Positions 37,969-46,914 of a stretch of 64,000 nucleotides of DNA are shown here, piece after piece. The notes under the pieces were generated by a model. It searched no databases. It saw only the letters and a program-made list of their open reading frames with translations, and was not told where the DNA came from. The translations under genes and the position numbers were made by a program. How positions within the stretch are numbered: position 1 is the first letter of the stretch; each line of letters opens with the position of its first letter. The stretch comes from Alkalispirillum mobile (GTDB lineage: Bacteria; Pseudomonadota; Gammaproteobacteria; Nitrococcales; Halorhodospiraceae), in contig NZ_RCDA01000003.1 in NCBI RefSeq assembly GCF_003664325.1, positions 1 to 64,000 of the forward strand. Direction: 5' to 3'.

Positions 37969-38808
37969 ATGTTGAGTCGCGAGAACCTCAAGGCCTTCGC
38001 CCTCAGCCTCGCCATGCTCGTGGTGATACTGGGGATCTGGGAATGGAGCGTGGGCGGGGCTTTGATACCCGGTCAGGAAGAGTTGAGCGAGTACGAGATG
38101 CTCACTGGCGGGGGCAGCAGCTCCAGCAGCAACATCCCGGCGCCGTCGGAGGTATTGAGCCTGGCGGTGACGGAGCTCTCCGACCCCTTCTACGACCGGG
38201 GCAGCAACGACAAGGGTATCGGTACGCAGCTGGCCTACTCCATCAGCCGGGTGCTGGCGGGTTACGGCCTGGCGGTGCTGGTGGCCATCCCGCTGGGCTT
38301 CGTGGTGGGCATGTCACCGGTGATGCAGAAGGCGCTTAACCCCTACATCCAGGTGCTGCGGCCCATCTCGCCGCTGGCCTGGATGCCCCTGGCGCTCTAC
38401 ATCATCCAGGACTCCGTGCAGTCGGCGATCTTCGTCATCTTCATCTGTTCCGTCTGGCCCATCCTGGTGAACACCGCCTTCGGGGTGGCGGGGGTCAAGA
38501 GGGACCTGCTGAACGTGGCGCGCACGCTGCAGCTCTCGCCGGTGAAAACCGCCTTCTCGGTGATCCTGCCGGCGGCGGCGCCCACGATCCTCACCGGCAT
38601 GCGTATCGCCATCGGGATCTCCTGGCTGGTCATCGTGGCCGCCGAGATGCTCGTCGGTGGGACCGGCATCGGCTACTTCGTCTGGAACCAGTGGAACAAC
38701 CTGGATCTGACCAGCGTGATCTTCGCGGTGCTCATGATCGGGATCGTCGGCATGATCCTGGACAGCATGCTGGCCATGGCCACCCGGGCCGTGCAGTACG
38801 CCGAATGA
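37969..38808 (+). CDS. Nitrate/cyanate-type ABC transporter permease
   Basis: Inner-membrane permease of the NrtB/SsuC/TauC family, 279 aa, with about six membrane helices. The EAA loop that contacts the ATPase is seen around LLNVARTLQLSPVKTAFSVI. The C-terminal helices include ISWLVIVAAEMLVGGTGIGY, a signature stretch of NrtB-type permeases. It starts three bases after the binding-protein stop. A 97-base gap containing a hairpin (CCCCCGGC/GCCGGGGG, 38866-38886) separates it from the ATPase gene. Confidence 0.92.
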   Translation: MLSRENLKAFALSLAMLVVILGIWEWSVGGALIPGQEELSEYEMLTGGGSSSSSNIPAPSEVLSLAVTELSDPFYDRGSNDKGIGTQLAYSISRVLAGYGLAVLVAIPLGFVVGMSPVMQKALNPYIQVLRPISPLAWMPLALYIIQDSVQSAIFVIFICSVWPILVNTAFGVAGVKRDLLNVARTLQLSPVKTAFSVILPAAAPTILTGMRIAIGISWLVIVAAEMLVGGTGIGYFVWNQWNNLDLTSVIFAVLMIGIVGMILDSMLAMATRAVQYAE

Positions 38809-38905
38809 GCCCGGGTACCACACTGCATTCAGGCATCCGAATACAACGTCACTGTGGGCAATCCACCCCCGGCCGAGCGCCGGGGGCCGCCCCGGGAGAG
38901 ACCCT

Positions 38906-39778
38906 ATGAGTCATGCATTCCTCGAGGTGGAGAGCCTCAAGAAGACCTTTCCCGCCGCCCGCGGCGGGGACCCGCTCACCGTCTTTGACGGAGTGGACTT
39001 CAACATCGAGAAGGGCGAGTTCATCTGTGTGATCGGCCACTCCGGCTGCGGCAAGTCCACCATCCTGAACGTGCTGGCGGGCCTCGACGAGGCCACCGAC
39101 GGCAACGTCTTCATGGATGGCAAGGAGGTGAAGGGCCCCAGCCTGGACCGGGGGGTGATCTTCCAGAACCACAGCCTGCTGCCCTGGAAGAGCGCCCTGG
39201 CCAACGTGGTCTTCGCCACCCAGGCCCGCTGGCCCGGCTGGAGCCGTCAGCAGGTGCGCGATCACGCCATGAAGTACATCCGTCTGGTGGGGCTGGAGGG
39301 CAGTGAGAACCGCCGACCGTCGGAGCTTTCCGGCGGCATGCGCCAGCGGGTGGGTATCGCCCGCGCCTTCGCCATCGAGCCCAAGCTGCTGCTCATGGAC
39401 GAGCCCTTCGGCGCCCTGGATGCCCTGACCCGGGGCACCATCCAGGACGAGTTGCTGCGGATCTGGAGCGACTCCGGGCAGACGGTGTTCATGATCACCC
39501 ACGATGTGGACGAGGCCATCCTGCTCTCCGACCGCATCCTGCTGATGACCAACGGCCCGGAGGCCCACGTGGCCGAGGCGGTGAAGGTGGATATCCCCCG
39601 GCCCCGGGACCGGACCTCCATCATCGAGCACCCCAACTACTACCCGACCCGCAACCACCTGGTCGACTTCCTGGTCCGGCGCTCACGTGAGCTGCAGGGG
39701 CAACGCGGCACCCGCAAAGCGGCCGAGGTCAATGTCGGCGAGGAACCGGAGCCCGGAAAGCGGGTTGCCAATGGCTGA
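38906..39778 (+). CDS. Nitrate/cyanate-type ABC transporter ATP-binding protein
   Basis: ABC ATPase of 290 aa (NrtD/SsuB/CynD class). It has Walker A GHSGCGKST, Q-loop FQNHSLLPW, signature LSGGMRQRVGIARA, Walker B LLLMDEPFGALD and the switch His in MITHDVDEA. It lacks the fused binding-protein domain of cyanobacterial NrtC, so one ATPase gene serves the transporter, probably as a homodimer. The ribosome site GGGAGAG lies ahead of the ATG. cynS follows after 86 bases. Confidence 0.93.
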   Translation: MSHAFLEVESLKKTFPAARGGDPLTVFDGVDFNIEKGEFICVIGHSGCGKSTILNVLAGLDEATDGNVFMDGKEVKGPSLDRGVIFQNHSLLPWKSALANVVFATQARWPGWSRQQVRDHAMKYIRLVGLEGSENRRPSELSGGMRQRVGIARAFAIEPKLLLMDEPFGALDALTRGTIQDELLRIWSDSGQTVFMITHDVDEAILLSDRILLMTNGPEAHVAEAVKVDIPRPRDRTSIIEHPNYYPTRNHLVDFLVRRSRELQGQRGTRKAAEVNVGEEPEPGKRVANG

Positions 39779-39864
39779 ACCGCACCTGCCACGGCGGGTG
39801 AGTACTACCTTGAACGCGGCGTAGCCGTGCTACCTAACCCTTGATCTTCGAGAGGATGACAACC

Positions 39865-40308
39865 ATGAACAAGTCACAAATGCGTGAAGCGATCCTGGCC
39901 GCCAAGCAGTCGAAGGGCATGAGCTGGGAGGCCATCGGCGAGGCCACGGGCATGTCGCCGGTCTTCATCTGCTCCGCCTGTCTTGGCGAGAACAGCCTGC
40001 TGGCCGATCAGGCCGAGAAACTCTGCGGCGTGCTGGGGCTACCCGGCGAGGTGGGGGCGGCTTTGCAGGTCTACCCGGAGAAGGGCCAGCGCTACCAGGA
40101 GATGCTCTCCGACCCGCTGGTCTACCGCCTCAACGAGGTGGTGATGGTCTACGGCGAGACCCTGAAGGAGGTGATCCAGGAGAAGTTCGGTGACGGCATC
40201 ATGAGCGCCATCGACTTCACCATGGAGGTAGACAAGGTGGAGGACCCGAAGGGCGACCGGGTGGTGCTGACCCTGAACGGCAAGTTCCTGCCCTACAAGC
40301 GCTGGTAG
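39865..40308 (+). CDS. cynS: Cyanase (cyanate hydratase)
   Basis: Converts cyanate and bicarbonate to ammonia and two CO2, allowing cyanate to serve as a nitrogen source and detoxifying it; homodecameric, cytoplasmic, 147 aa. The catalytic triad aligns with the E. coli enzyme at a constant offset of eight: R88 and E91 in YRLNEVV and S114 in GIMSAIDF. The ATG at 39865 follows AGAGGA; an in-frame TTG and ATG upstream are weaker. It is last in the operon and ends at a strong terminator. Its presence argues that the preceding transporter imports cyanate (cynABDS-like order of cyanobacteria). Confidence 0.95.
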   Translation: MNKSQMREAILAAKQSKGMSWEAIGEATGMSPVFICSACLGENSLLADQAEKLCGVLGLPGEVGAALQVYPEKGQRYQEMLSDPLVYRLNEVVMVYGETLKEVIQEKFGDGIMSAIDFTMEVDKVEDPKGDRVVLTLNGKFLPYKRW

Positions 40309-40333
40309 GGCAGCGGCCCGTCCCGCAAAAAAG

Positions 40334-40368
40334 AAACGCCCGGAGGCCATCGGCCCCCGGGCGTTTTT
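40334..40368. terminator. Bidirectional terminator between cynS and DUF2892 gene
   Basis: The ten-base-pair stem AAACGCCCGG (40334-40343)/CCGGGCGTTT (40357-40366) has T5 on the plus side and an A-rich run on the other side. It can therefore end both the cynS operon and the convergent minus-strand gene. Confidence 0.9.
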
Positions 40369-40391
40369 GCCTGTGGTCCCGGGTGTCCGGG

Positions 40392-40589
40392 TCAGGCCTT
40401 CTTTTCGCAGGTGCTGATGCCCAGCGGCATGTAGGCGGGGCACCAGCCGATGGCGGCGGTGGCCAGCGGGATGATGCCGATCAGGCCCCAGGCGGTCTGC
40501 GGGCCGACTACGACCAGCGCCAGCAGGATGACGCCAACCACGGCGCGGATCGCCCGGTCGATGGTGCCCATGTTCTTGGTCAGGTTCAT
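40392..40589 (-). CDS. DUF2892 family small inner-membrane protein
   Basis: A 65-aa protein with two hydrophobic helices (RAVVGVILLALVVVG and LIGIIPLATAAIGWCPAYMPLG), matching the DUF2892/YgaP-membrane-domain family. It contains the family's conserved N-terminal NMGTIDRAIR and the WCPAY...C pattern. The function is unknown; relatives are often fused or linked to rhodaneses and sulfur metabolism. ATG 40589 has GGAGG eight bases upstream; in-frame codons before it are not family-like. It lies 90 bases past the end of the large oxidoreductase gene on the other side of a short gap. Confidence 0.85.
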   Translation of the reverse strand: MNLTKNMGTIDRAIRAVVGVILLALVVVGPQTAWGLIGIIPLATAAIGWCPAYMPLGISTCEKKA

Positions 40590-40682
40590 GCTTGTTGCCT
40601 CCGGATTAAGGGCTGATGTATTCAATAAATATAGAATATCAGCGTGCGCCTTATTTGTCCGCTTTTCAAGCCCGGATCGGCA

Positions 40683-43600
40683 TCAGCTCTCGGCCTGCTT
40701 CAGAACATAGTCCACCCACTGCCCGGTGAGCTGATCCAGCAACCGGTTCTGCTGCTGGCGGGCAGCCAGGTTGTCCAGGTCGATCCAGGCCAGGGGCTGA
40801 TCCTGCTCGGCGCAGGAGAACACCGGCCGGGTGCGCTTGCCGGTCTCCGGGTCCACCTGCCATTGCAGGCACTGGGCGCAGACGCCCTTGAGCATGCACT
40901 GCATGGGGCTGCCCACGGTGCCGTGGGCCTGCACCCCGGGGGCCAGCCGGCCGCCCAGGTGGTCCTCCAACGCGGCCTGGAAGCCCTTGAGCAGGCCGGT
41001 CCCGCCCATCACCAGGATGCGGTCTACCGAGGACAGCGGGAGGCCGCGCCCCTCGGCGGGCTGGATCTCGCCATCGCCGTAGCGGCGCAGCACGTCCAGC
41101 ATGTCCGTGGCCTGCACCGCGCAGTCGCCGGGGCGCCGGGCCGGGATGAGCGCTTCACCGGCCGTGCACCAGATGATCTGGTCGGCACCGGCCTCCAGCT
41201 CCTCCTGGTGGTCCACGTCGCGGGGTGAGCCGAAGGCGGCCAGGTAGAGCACGCGATTGCCGGCGGCGCGCAGGGCCGAGCCGATGTCGTGCATCACCGC
41301 CGCCCCCCAGCGCCCGGCCACCACCAGCACGGTCTCGTTGGACGGGATGTCGGTGGCGGCGCCGGTGGGCCCCATCAGCACCACCGGGTCGCCCGGTTGC
41401 AGCCGCCCGGCGATGCGCGGCCCCGCCCCCCACTGGAAGACCATCAGGCGGATGCAGTCGCCGTCGATACCGGTCCCGGAGACGGTGAGGATGGGTACCT
41501 GCAGCCGGGTGCCGGCCACCAGCGGCGAGTAGCTCTCGTAGGTCTGCAGGCGGAAGAACTGCCCCGGGCGGAAGCGCCGCGCAGCGGCCGGGGCGCGCAC
41601 CCAGAGCTCGGTGACCGCCGGGTTGTCGCGGTTGACCGACACCACCTCGGCGCGCAGCAGGTCACTGATACGGAGCTGGAAGGCGGTGGGGTCGGGGTTG
41701 GGCACCCGGGCCGGCAGGCTGTCCAGGGCCTTCATGACCTCCGGCCAGCTGTCACGGGCCGAGGCGATGGCACGCACCACGCTCCCCTGGTAGACGGGGT
41801 GGGTGTCGCCCAGGAAGGTCACCGTCCGGCCCTGGCGGCGGTAGCCGGTAAAGGGGCCCACCTCGGGGGATTTGACGTGCTCCGCCTTCTGTACCGGCTG
41901 CAGCCCCTCGCTGTGGAAGGCGTGGGTGCGGTAGTGGTTGTCCTCCAGCTCCAGGCTGCCTGGGTGTTCATGCTCGTAGATGGTGTTGGGCACGGTGCCG
42001 GCGGCCACGAACACCGAGCGGGCGGGCAGCTCCACCTCGTTGTTGGTGGTGAACCAGCGCCCCGCATCATGCTTCATCTGGCGGCAGACCAGGCTGCGGA
42101 TGTGCTGGTGCTCGTCCAGCCGGGCGTGGATCGGGTCCAGCCCCTCGGCGTAGTAAAGCCCCTCCTCGGTGGCCGCCCGCAGCTCCTCGTGGTTACGGGT
42201 GTAGGCGGGGGAGGCGTTCATGCCCTTGCGGTAGGCGATGGTGACCCCGCCCCATTGCTGGATGAGCGGTACGAAGTCCGGTTCACGGTCCTCGGCTGCA
42301 GCCCGCTCCCGTTCCTCGCGGGCCGCCCGGCCGTGGGCCAGGAACTCGTCCAGGATGGTCTGGTCCTCCTCGCCCAGCCGGCCGCGCACGGCCTCCTCGC
42401 CGCGCTCCGCTACCAGGGTCTCGTAGCGCCAGAGCACCTTTTCCACCTGGCGGATGTAATAGGCCTGCACCTCGGTGGCGGTGTCCACGCCGGTGAGCCC
42501 GCCGCCGATGACCACCGCCGGCAGACGCACCTGCAGGGTGGCGATGGAGCTCATCTTGCCGGCGCCGGTGAGCTGCAGCGCCATCAGGAAGTCGTTGGCC
42601 TGGCGCATGCCCCGGGCCAGCGAGTTGCCCATGGGGATAACCCGCGGGTAGCCGGCGCCGGTGGCCACGCAGACGTGGTCGAAGCCCTGCTCCCAGGCAT
42701 CCTCCAGGGTGAGGGTGCCCCCCAGGCGCACGCCGCCGTGGACACTGAAGGTCTGGCGCCGGGCCAGGGTGAGGTAGATGAGTTTGAGGAAGTTCTTGTC
42801 CCAGCGGACGGTGATGCCGTACTCGGCCACCCCGCCGAAACCGAGCAGGATGCGCTCGTCCAGGTCCTCGGCCAGCTGGCCCCAGTCGCGCACCGGGCCC
42901 TTCAGGATGTCCTCGGGCAGCGGCTCCACCTTCAGGCCGTCAATGCCGACCACCTTGCAGCCGGCCATGGTCAGGTGGTGGGCCATGGTGAAGCCGGCGG
43001 GCCCCATGCCGGCCACCAGCACGCGGCGGCCGTTGTGGGGCTGTTGCAGGTACTGCTGGGGCCGCAGCGGGTTCCAGCGTGCCAGCAGGTGGTAGAGTTC
43101 AACCCCCCAGGGCAGGTCCAGCACCTCGGTGAGCACGCCGGTTTCCGCCTGCGGGATGTCGACCGGGTCCTGCTTCTGGTAGATGCAGGATTTCATGCAG
43201 TCGTTGCAGATGCGGTGACCGGTGGCCGGGACCATGGGGTTGTCCACCATGATCATGGCCAGGGCGGCGATCACCCGGCCCTCCCGGCGCAGGGCATTCA
43301 TCTCGCCGATCTTCTCCTCCAGCGGGCAGCCGGTGAGGGTGTTGCCCAGCGGGTCCTGGCGAAAGCCCAGCTCCGGCTGCTTTTTCTTCTCGGGGAAGCC
43401 GCGGGAGCAGAAGTCGCCCGCGTGGTCGTGGCAGAGCACGCAGTAGTGCGCCTCGGCGTGCACATCACGGGCGGACATGCGTGCATCGGTCAGGCTGAAG
43501 CCGTCACGGTTGCGCCGGTCGGCCTCGGTGGCCTCCAGCCGGGGGGCCCCGGGCAGGTCGGCGCGGCGCAGGGGCACCAGACGGGCGTGGTCCACCTTGC

Positions 43601-44177
43601 GAGGCAGACGGAAGGCGGACCAGCCAGCCACCCGGGCGCGGCCCTCGGGGGTTTCCAGGGCGCGGGCGCACCAGTCGGCCAGCTGGCGGATGGCCTGTTC
43701 ATGGGTCTGCTGGTCGCCCAACAGGTTCAGCCCGTAGCGGGCCACGGCCAGTTCCTCGTCGAGATCGGTGGGCAGGCCGGCCCGGCGCAGGGCGGCGGTC
43801 AGCTCCGCGTCCAGGGTGGTGAAGTCGTCCTCCGGCCGGGCCTTGCGGGCCCGCTTCTGGACGAACTCACGTTTGAAGTCGACGATGACATCGTCGGCGG
43901 CCAGCTCCGCGCGCCGGCGGGTCAGCGGCTCGGTGATACCGAAAAGCCCCGCCAGCCACTGCTCCAGGTGGGGGGCGACAGCCAGTAGCAGGCCGCTGTA
44001 GGCCGGTGTGGCCTCGGGGGAGCGGTCGCGAGTAGCCAGCAGCCGGTCGCGCAACTCGGCATCGCGCTCACCCAGCCAGTCGAGAAAGCGGCGGTCCAGT
44101 TCGGCCAGACCCTCCGGGGTCTGCAGACGGGCGAAATCGAGGCCGGCGTTCTCCAGGTGTTGGTTGAGGCTGATCAT
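40683..44177 (-). CDS. 1164-aa iron-sulfur flavoprotein: GltD/NfnB-like plus PyrK/NfnA-like fusion
   Basis: A single polypeptide in three parts. Residues 1-240 are an unassigned helical region. Residues 246-331 hold two Cys sets (C246, C249, C257, C284 and CxxCxxxC at 324/327/331), as in the Fe-S entry domain of GltD/NfnB. An FAD Rossmann motif VAGMGPAGF (388-396) and an NAD(P) motif IGGGLTGVD follow, typical of that class. The C-terminal 300 residues resemble PyrK/NfnA: FRPGQFF, GPTGAATDIP, a nucleotide domain, and [2Fe-2S] cysteines in CMLKGVCAQC plus FSCAEQ. NfnAB transhydrogenases bifurcate electrons between NADPH, NADH and ferredoxin. Here both halves are fused, so an electron-bifurcating or transhydrogenase role is possible but unproven. 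Start ATG 44177 with AGGGA upstream. Confidence 0.75.
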   Translation of the reverse strand: MISLNQHLENAGLDFARLQTPEGLAELDRRFLDWLGERDAELRDRLLATRDRSPEATPAYSGLLLAVAPHLEQWLAGLFGITEPLTRRRAELAADDVIVDFKREFVQKRARKARPEDDFTTLDAELTAALRRAGLPTDLDEELAVARYGLNLLGDQQTHEQAIRQLADWCARALETPEGRARVAGWSAFRLPRKVDHARLVPLRRADLPGAPRLEATEADRRNRDGFSLTDARMSARDVHAEAHYCVLCHDHAGDFCSRGFPEKKKQPELGFRQDPLGNTLTGCPLEEKIGEMNALRREGRVIAALAMIMVDNPMVPATGHRICNDCMKSCIYQKQDPVDIPQAETGVLTEVLDLPWGVELYHLLARWNPLRPQQYLQQPHNGRRVLVAGMGPAGFTMAHHLTMAGCKVVGIDGLKVEPLPEDILKGPVRDWGQLAEDLDERILLGFGGVAEYGITVRWDKNFLKLIYLTLARRQTFSVHGGVRLGGTLTLEDAWEQGFDHVCVATGAGYPRVIPMGNSLARGMRQANDFLMALQLTGAGKMSSIATLQVRLPAVVIGGGLTGVDTATEVQAYYIRQVEKVLWRYETLVAERGEEAVRGRLGEEDQTILDEFLAHGRAAREERERAAAEDREPDFVPLIQQWGGVTIAYRKGMNASPAYTRNHEELRAATEEGLYYAEGLDPIHARLDEHQHIRSLVCRQMKHDAGRWFTTNNEVELPARSVFVAAGTVPNTIYEHEHPGSLELEDNHYRTHAFHSEGLQPVQKAEHVKSPEVGPFTGYRRQGRTVTFLGDTHPVYQGSVVRAIASARDSWPEVMKALDSLPARVPNPDPTAFQLRISDLLRAEVVSVNRDNPAVTELWVRAPAAARRFRPGQFFRLQTYESYSPLVAGTRLQVPILTVSGTGIDGDCIRLMVFQWGAGPRIAGRLQPGDPVVLMGPTGAATDIPSNETVLVVAGRWGAAVMHDIGSALRAAGNRVLYLAAFGSPRDVDHQEELEAGADQIIWCTAGEALIPARRPGDCAVQATDMLDVLRRYGDGEIQPAEGRGLPLSSVDRILVMGGTGLLKGFQAALEDHLGGRLAPGVQAHGTVGSPMQCMLKGVCAQCLQWQVDPETGKRTRPVFSCAEQDQPLAWIDLDNLAARQQQNRLLDQLTGQWVDYVLKQAES

Positions 44178-44254
44178 GGGTCCCTGCGGTGTGCTGTGGA
44201 GGGCCGGGGTGCCGGCGGGCACCCCGTGTGGCGGAACACCGCAGATTAACGCGG

Positions 44255-45649
44255 CTAACGGCGGACTTCCACCCGGTAGCGCAGCTCGGCGCTGTCCTCG
44301 GCGGGGACTTCCAGCGACCAGCGGGCCAGCCGGGCCGAGACTCGCTCATGCTCGCTGCTCTCGTCCAGGATCTCCCAGTCGCCGTCCAGCTGCTCTTCCA
44401 GAAGCACGGCAACGGTCTCGTCGGTGGCGTTGTCCACCTGGATGCGCCACTCGGCCTCAAAACCGCCGCGATCATCCAGCCGCCGCCATTCGACCGGCGT
44501 GCGCTCGGCCGTGATGTCAAAGCTGCGGCCGATATCCAGTCTCACGGTCTGGCCGGCCGGGGTGGCGTCGAGGCGTTGTTCGCCCAGGTAGTGCAGCTCG
44601 CCCTCGGCGTCCGGGCCGTAGACCTGCATGGGGCCTGCGGGCATGGGGCTGCCCTCACCCCGTGCGCCGTTGTCGAAGACCAGGCGGTGGCTCACCCCCT
44701 GGGGCCGGGGATCGGAGAGGCGCTGCTGGGCCTGGCCGCGGCTGACCCACTGCTGCTCTACCGGCACGCTGCGGGACTCGGACAGAGTGGCCAGGCGGGT
44801 CTCCCCGTCGCGCAGGGTGACCGGGTCGGGCAGCGTGTACAGGTGGTAGCCGGCCAGCGCCTCGCGCTCCACGGTTTCGGCCTCGGCCAGTTGGCTGCGC
44901 AGCGCCATGGGTTGCACCGGGCGTTCCTCGCCGTGGGTGTCGCCGGCGAGCAGCTGCAGCCGCGCGTCCACCCAGTTGGTCCCGCTGTTGTTGTCGATGG
45001 CGGCCAGGGATTCCAGCCGGAGCTGCTCCCCGGCCTCGTCCAGGGTAGCGGTGTGGCGGGCCGACCAGGACAGGCCGCCGGTAAGGTAGGCCAGGTCCAC
45101 CGGCTGCTCGCCGGCCTGTTCCGGCGTCAGGTCCAGGGTGAGCGCGGGCAGGGGGTGGCGGTGCGTCGGCAGGTCGCTGAAGCGGATCCGCCAGTGGTCA
45201 TTCAGTGGGACGGTCTCGGCGCCGCGGTCGGTTTCCAGTAACACCTGCCGGTCGTCGTGGTGCAGCAGCCGCCCGCTGATCTGGCGGCCCGTCTCGTCAT
45301 GGATCAGCGACAGTGTCCGGCCGCGGTGGTCGGCGAGCAGCCGTTCGGTGTCCAGGTTGCCGCGGGTCCAGTCCAGGCCGCTGGCCCGCAGGGGGGCCTC
45401 GCTGCGCACGTGGAGGCTGGCCGGGTCCAGCGTTCCGGGCATGCCGGTGAAGCGGACGCGGGTACCGTCACTGTCCAGCGCCAGTTGGCGCTGCTCCCGG
45501 ACCAGGGCGAGATCGCGCTGGTAGACGGTGATGGACAGGGCGCTGCGGTCGTCGGCGGTGCTCTCCGTGACGGTCTGCTGCCCGTGCAGCAGGGCGGGTG
45601 CGGTGAGCAGCAGGCCGGCAAGGGTGGTGGCGGACCAGGTTTTAATCAC
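44255..45649 (-). CDS. Secreted DUF4139-domain protein
   Basis: A 464-aa protein with an N-terminal signal peptide (KTWSATTLAGLLLTAPALLHG, cleavage near residue 23) and the DUF4139 beta-rich fold through most of its length, including LAYLTGGLSWSARHTATLD, a conserved family segment. The function is unknown; homologues are periplasmic or outer-membrane-associated. The start is GTG with AAGGAG upstream. It lies 77 bases upstream of the large oxidoreductase on the same strand, so cotranscription is possible. Confidence 0.82.
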   Translation of the reverse strand: MIKTWSATTLAGLLLTAPALLHGQQTVTESTADDRSALSITVYQRDLALVREQRQLALDSDGTRVRFTGMPGTLDPASLHVRSEAPLRASGLDWTRGNLDTERLLADHRGRTLSLIHDETGRQISGRLLHHDDRQVLLETDRGAETVPLNDHWRIRFSDLPTHRHPLPALTLDLTPEQAGEQPVDLAYLTGGLSWSARHTATLDEAGEQLRLESLAAIDNNSGTNWVDARLQLLAGDTHGEERPVQPMALRSQLAEAETVEREALAGYHLYTLPDPVTLRDGETRLATLSESRSVPVEQQWVSRGQAQQRLSDPRPQGVSHRLVFDNGARGEGSPMPAGPMQVYGPDAEGELHYLGEQRLDATPAGQTVRLDIGRSFDITAERTPVEWRRLDDRGGFEAEWRIQVDNATDETVAVLLEEQLDGDWEILDESSEHERVSARLARWSLEVPAEDSAELRYRVEVRR

Positions 45650-45710
45650 GAGCAGTTCTCCTTATCCGAAGCCGCCCCGGCGCCGGGCCGGCGACGGGCG
45701 GGGCTACGCC

Positions 45711-46808
45711 TTATTGACCCCTCAGGGCCTGCAGGCGTTCCTCGGCCCGGGCCCGGCTGATCGGGTCCATCACTTCATCCAGCCAGGTCACGGCGTCCCG
45801 CGCCGGCGGGTAGCCCTGATCGTCGGCCATGCTGAACCAGCACCAGGCCTCGAGCTTGTCCTCGTCCACGCCATGGCCCTCGGAGTACATGATGGCCAGG
45901 TTGTACTGGGCCGGGGGAAAGCCCTGTTCGGCGGCCAGGTGGTACCACTTGACGGCCTTGGCCGGGTCTTTCACCACCCCGCGTCCCTGGTCGTGCATGA
46001 CACCCACGTTGGTCTGGCCCTCCGGGTGGCCCTGGCGGGCGGCCCGCCAATACCAGTCCACGGCGGCCCGGTCGTCGGTGGCCACGCCGTTGCCATCGCG
46101 ATAACAGTTGCCCAACTGCACCTGTGCGTCGGCGTCCCCGGCCTCGGCCGCCTGCTGCCACCAACGGACCGCCTCGGCCAGGTCCTGCGCCACGCCCACG
46201 CCCATGGTCAGCAGACCGGCCAGGTTGGCAGCGGCCTGGGGGTGACCCTGTTCGGCGGCCCGGCGGTAATGACGCGCGGCAGCGGTGAAGTCCTCGTCCA
46301 CCCCGCGGCCCAGCTGGTGGGCAACGCCCAGGCTGTTGTCGGCGTCCGGCAGCCCGGCCGCGGCGGCCTGTTGCCACAATGCCACCGCCTGCGCCGGGTC
46401 TTCGGCGATCCCCTGGCCTTGGAACAGTAGCGCGGCCAGGGCGTGCAGCCCCTGGGGGTGGCCCTGGCCGGCGGCATGGCGGTATAGCTCGGCCGCCCGG
46501 GCCGGGTTCGGTTCACCGTCCAGGCCGTACTCGGTGAGCTGGCCGAGGTTGAAGCAGGCGTCGGCGTGGCCCTGCTCGGCCGCCTTCTCCCACCAGCGGC
46601 GTGCCGCGGCCAGGTCCTGGGTGAGACCCTCCCCGTGGGCCAGCAGCAAACCAAGGCCCACTTGGGCGTCCGGGTCGCCCTGTTCCGCCGCCGGCTGCCA
46701 GAGCCGGGCTGCCTCTGCCGCGTCGCCGCGTTCCCAGGCATGGCGTCCGGCTTGCGTGGTGTCGCCGGGGCCGGCGACCATGCCGCTGTGTATCAGGGGC
46801 AGTATCAT
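45711..46808 (-). CDS. Sel1-repeat (TPR-like) protein
   Basis: A 365-aa protein consisting of about eight consecutive Sel1-like repeats of 36 residues (each of the form AAEQGHPDAQ..LG..Y..G.GV..D...A..W). No signal peptide or membrane helix is evident. Sel1 proteins are scaffolds in signalling or envelope processes; the partner is not predictable. I placed the start at ATG 46808, though no clear ribosome site is seen and ATG 46781 is an alternative. The long open frame upstream is antisense to the exporter gene. Confidence 0.82.
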   Translation of the reverse strand: MILPLIHSGMVAGPGDTTQAGRHAWERGDAAEAARLWQPAAEQGDPDAQVGLGLLLAHGEGLTQDLAAARRWWEKAAEQGHADACFNLGQLTEYGLDGEPNPARAAELYRHAAGQGHPQGLHALAALLFQGQGIAEDPAQAVALWQQAAAAGLPDADNSLGVAHQLGRGVDEDFTAAARHYRRAAEQGHPQAAANLAGLLTMGVGVAQDLAEAVRWWQQAAEAGDADAQVQLGNCYRDGNGVATDDRAAVDWYWRAARQGHPEGQTNVGVMHDQGRGVVKDPAKAVKWYHLAAEQGFPPAQYNLAIMYSEGHGVDEDKLEAWCWFSMADDQGYPPARDAVTWLDEVMDPISRARAEERLQALRGQ

Positions 46809-46914
46809 GGGTCGTTTGCACCGTCTGTTTGCGATTGATCCTTTGCATGATACGGATCCGCCGGCGCGGCGGCCACGGCCGTGCAGTCGGGGGTAAGGAG
46901 GGGGTATCCAGACC

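Noticed and set aside
41289-43988. Very long plus-strand open frame (899 codons) opposite the large oxidoreductase gene
   Set aside because: It is the antisense shadow of a GC-rich coding sequence. Its translation is low-complexity His/Gly/Val/Gln-rich and matches no family, while the minus strand shows clear motifs.
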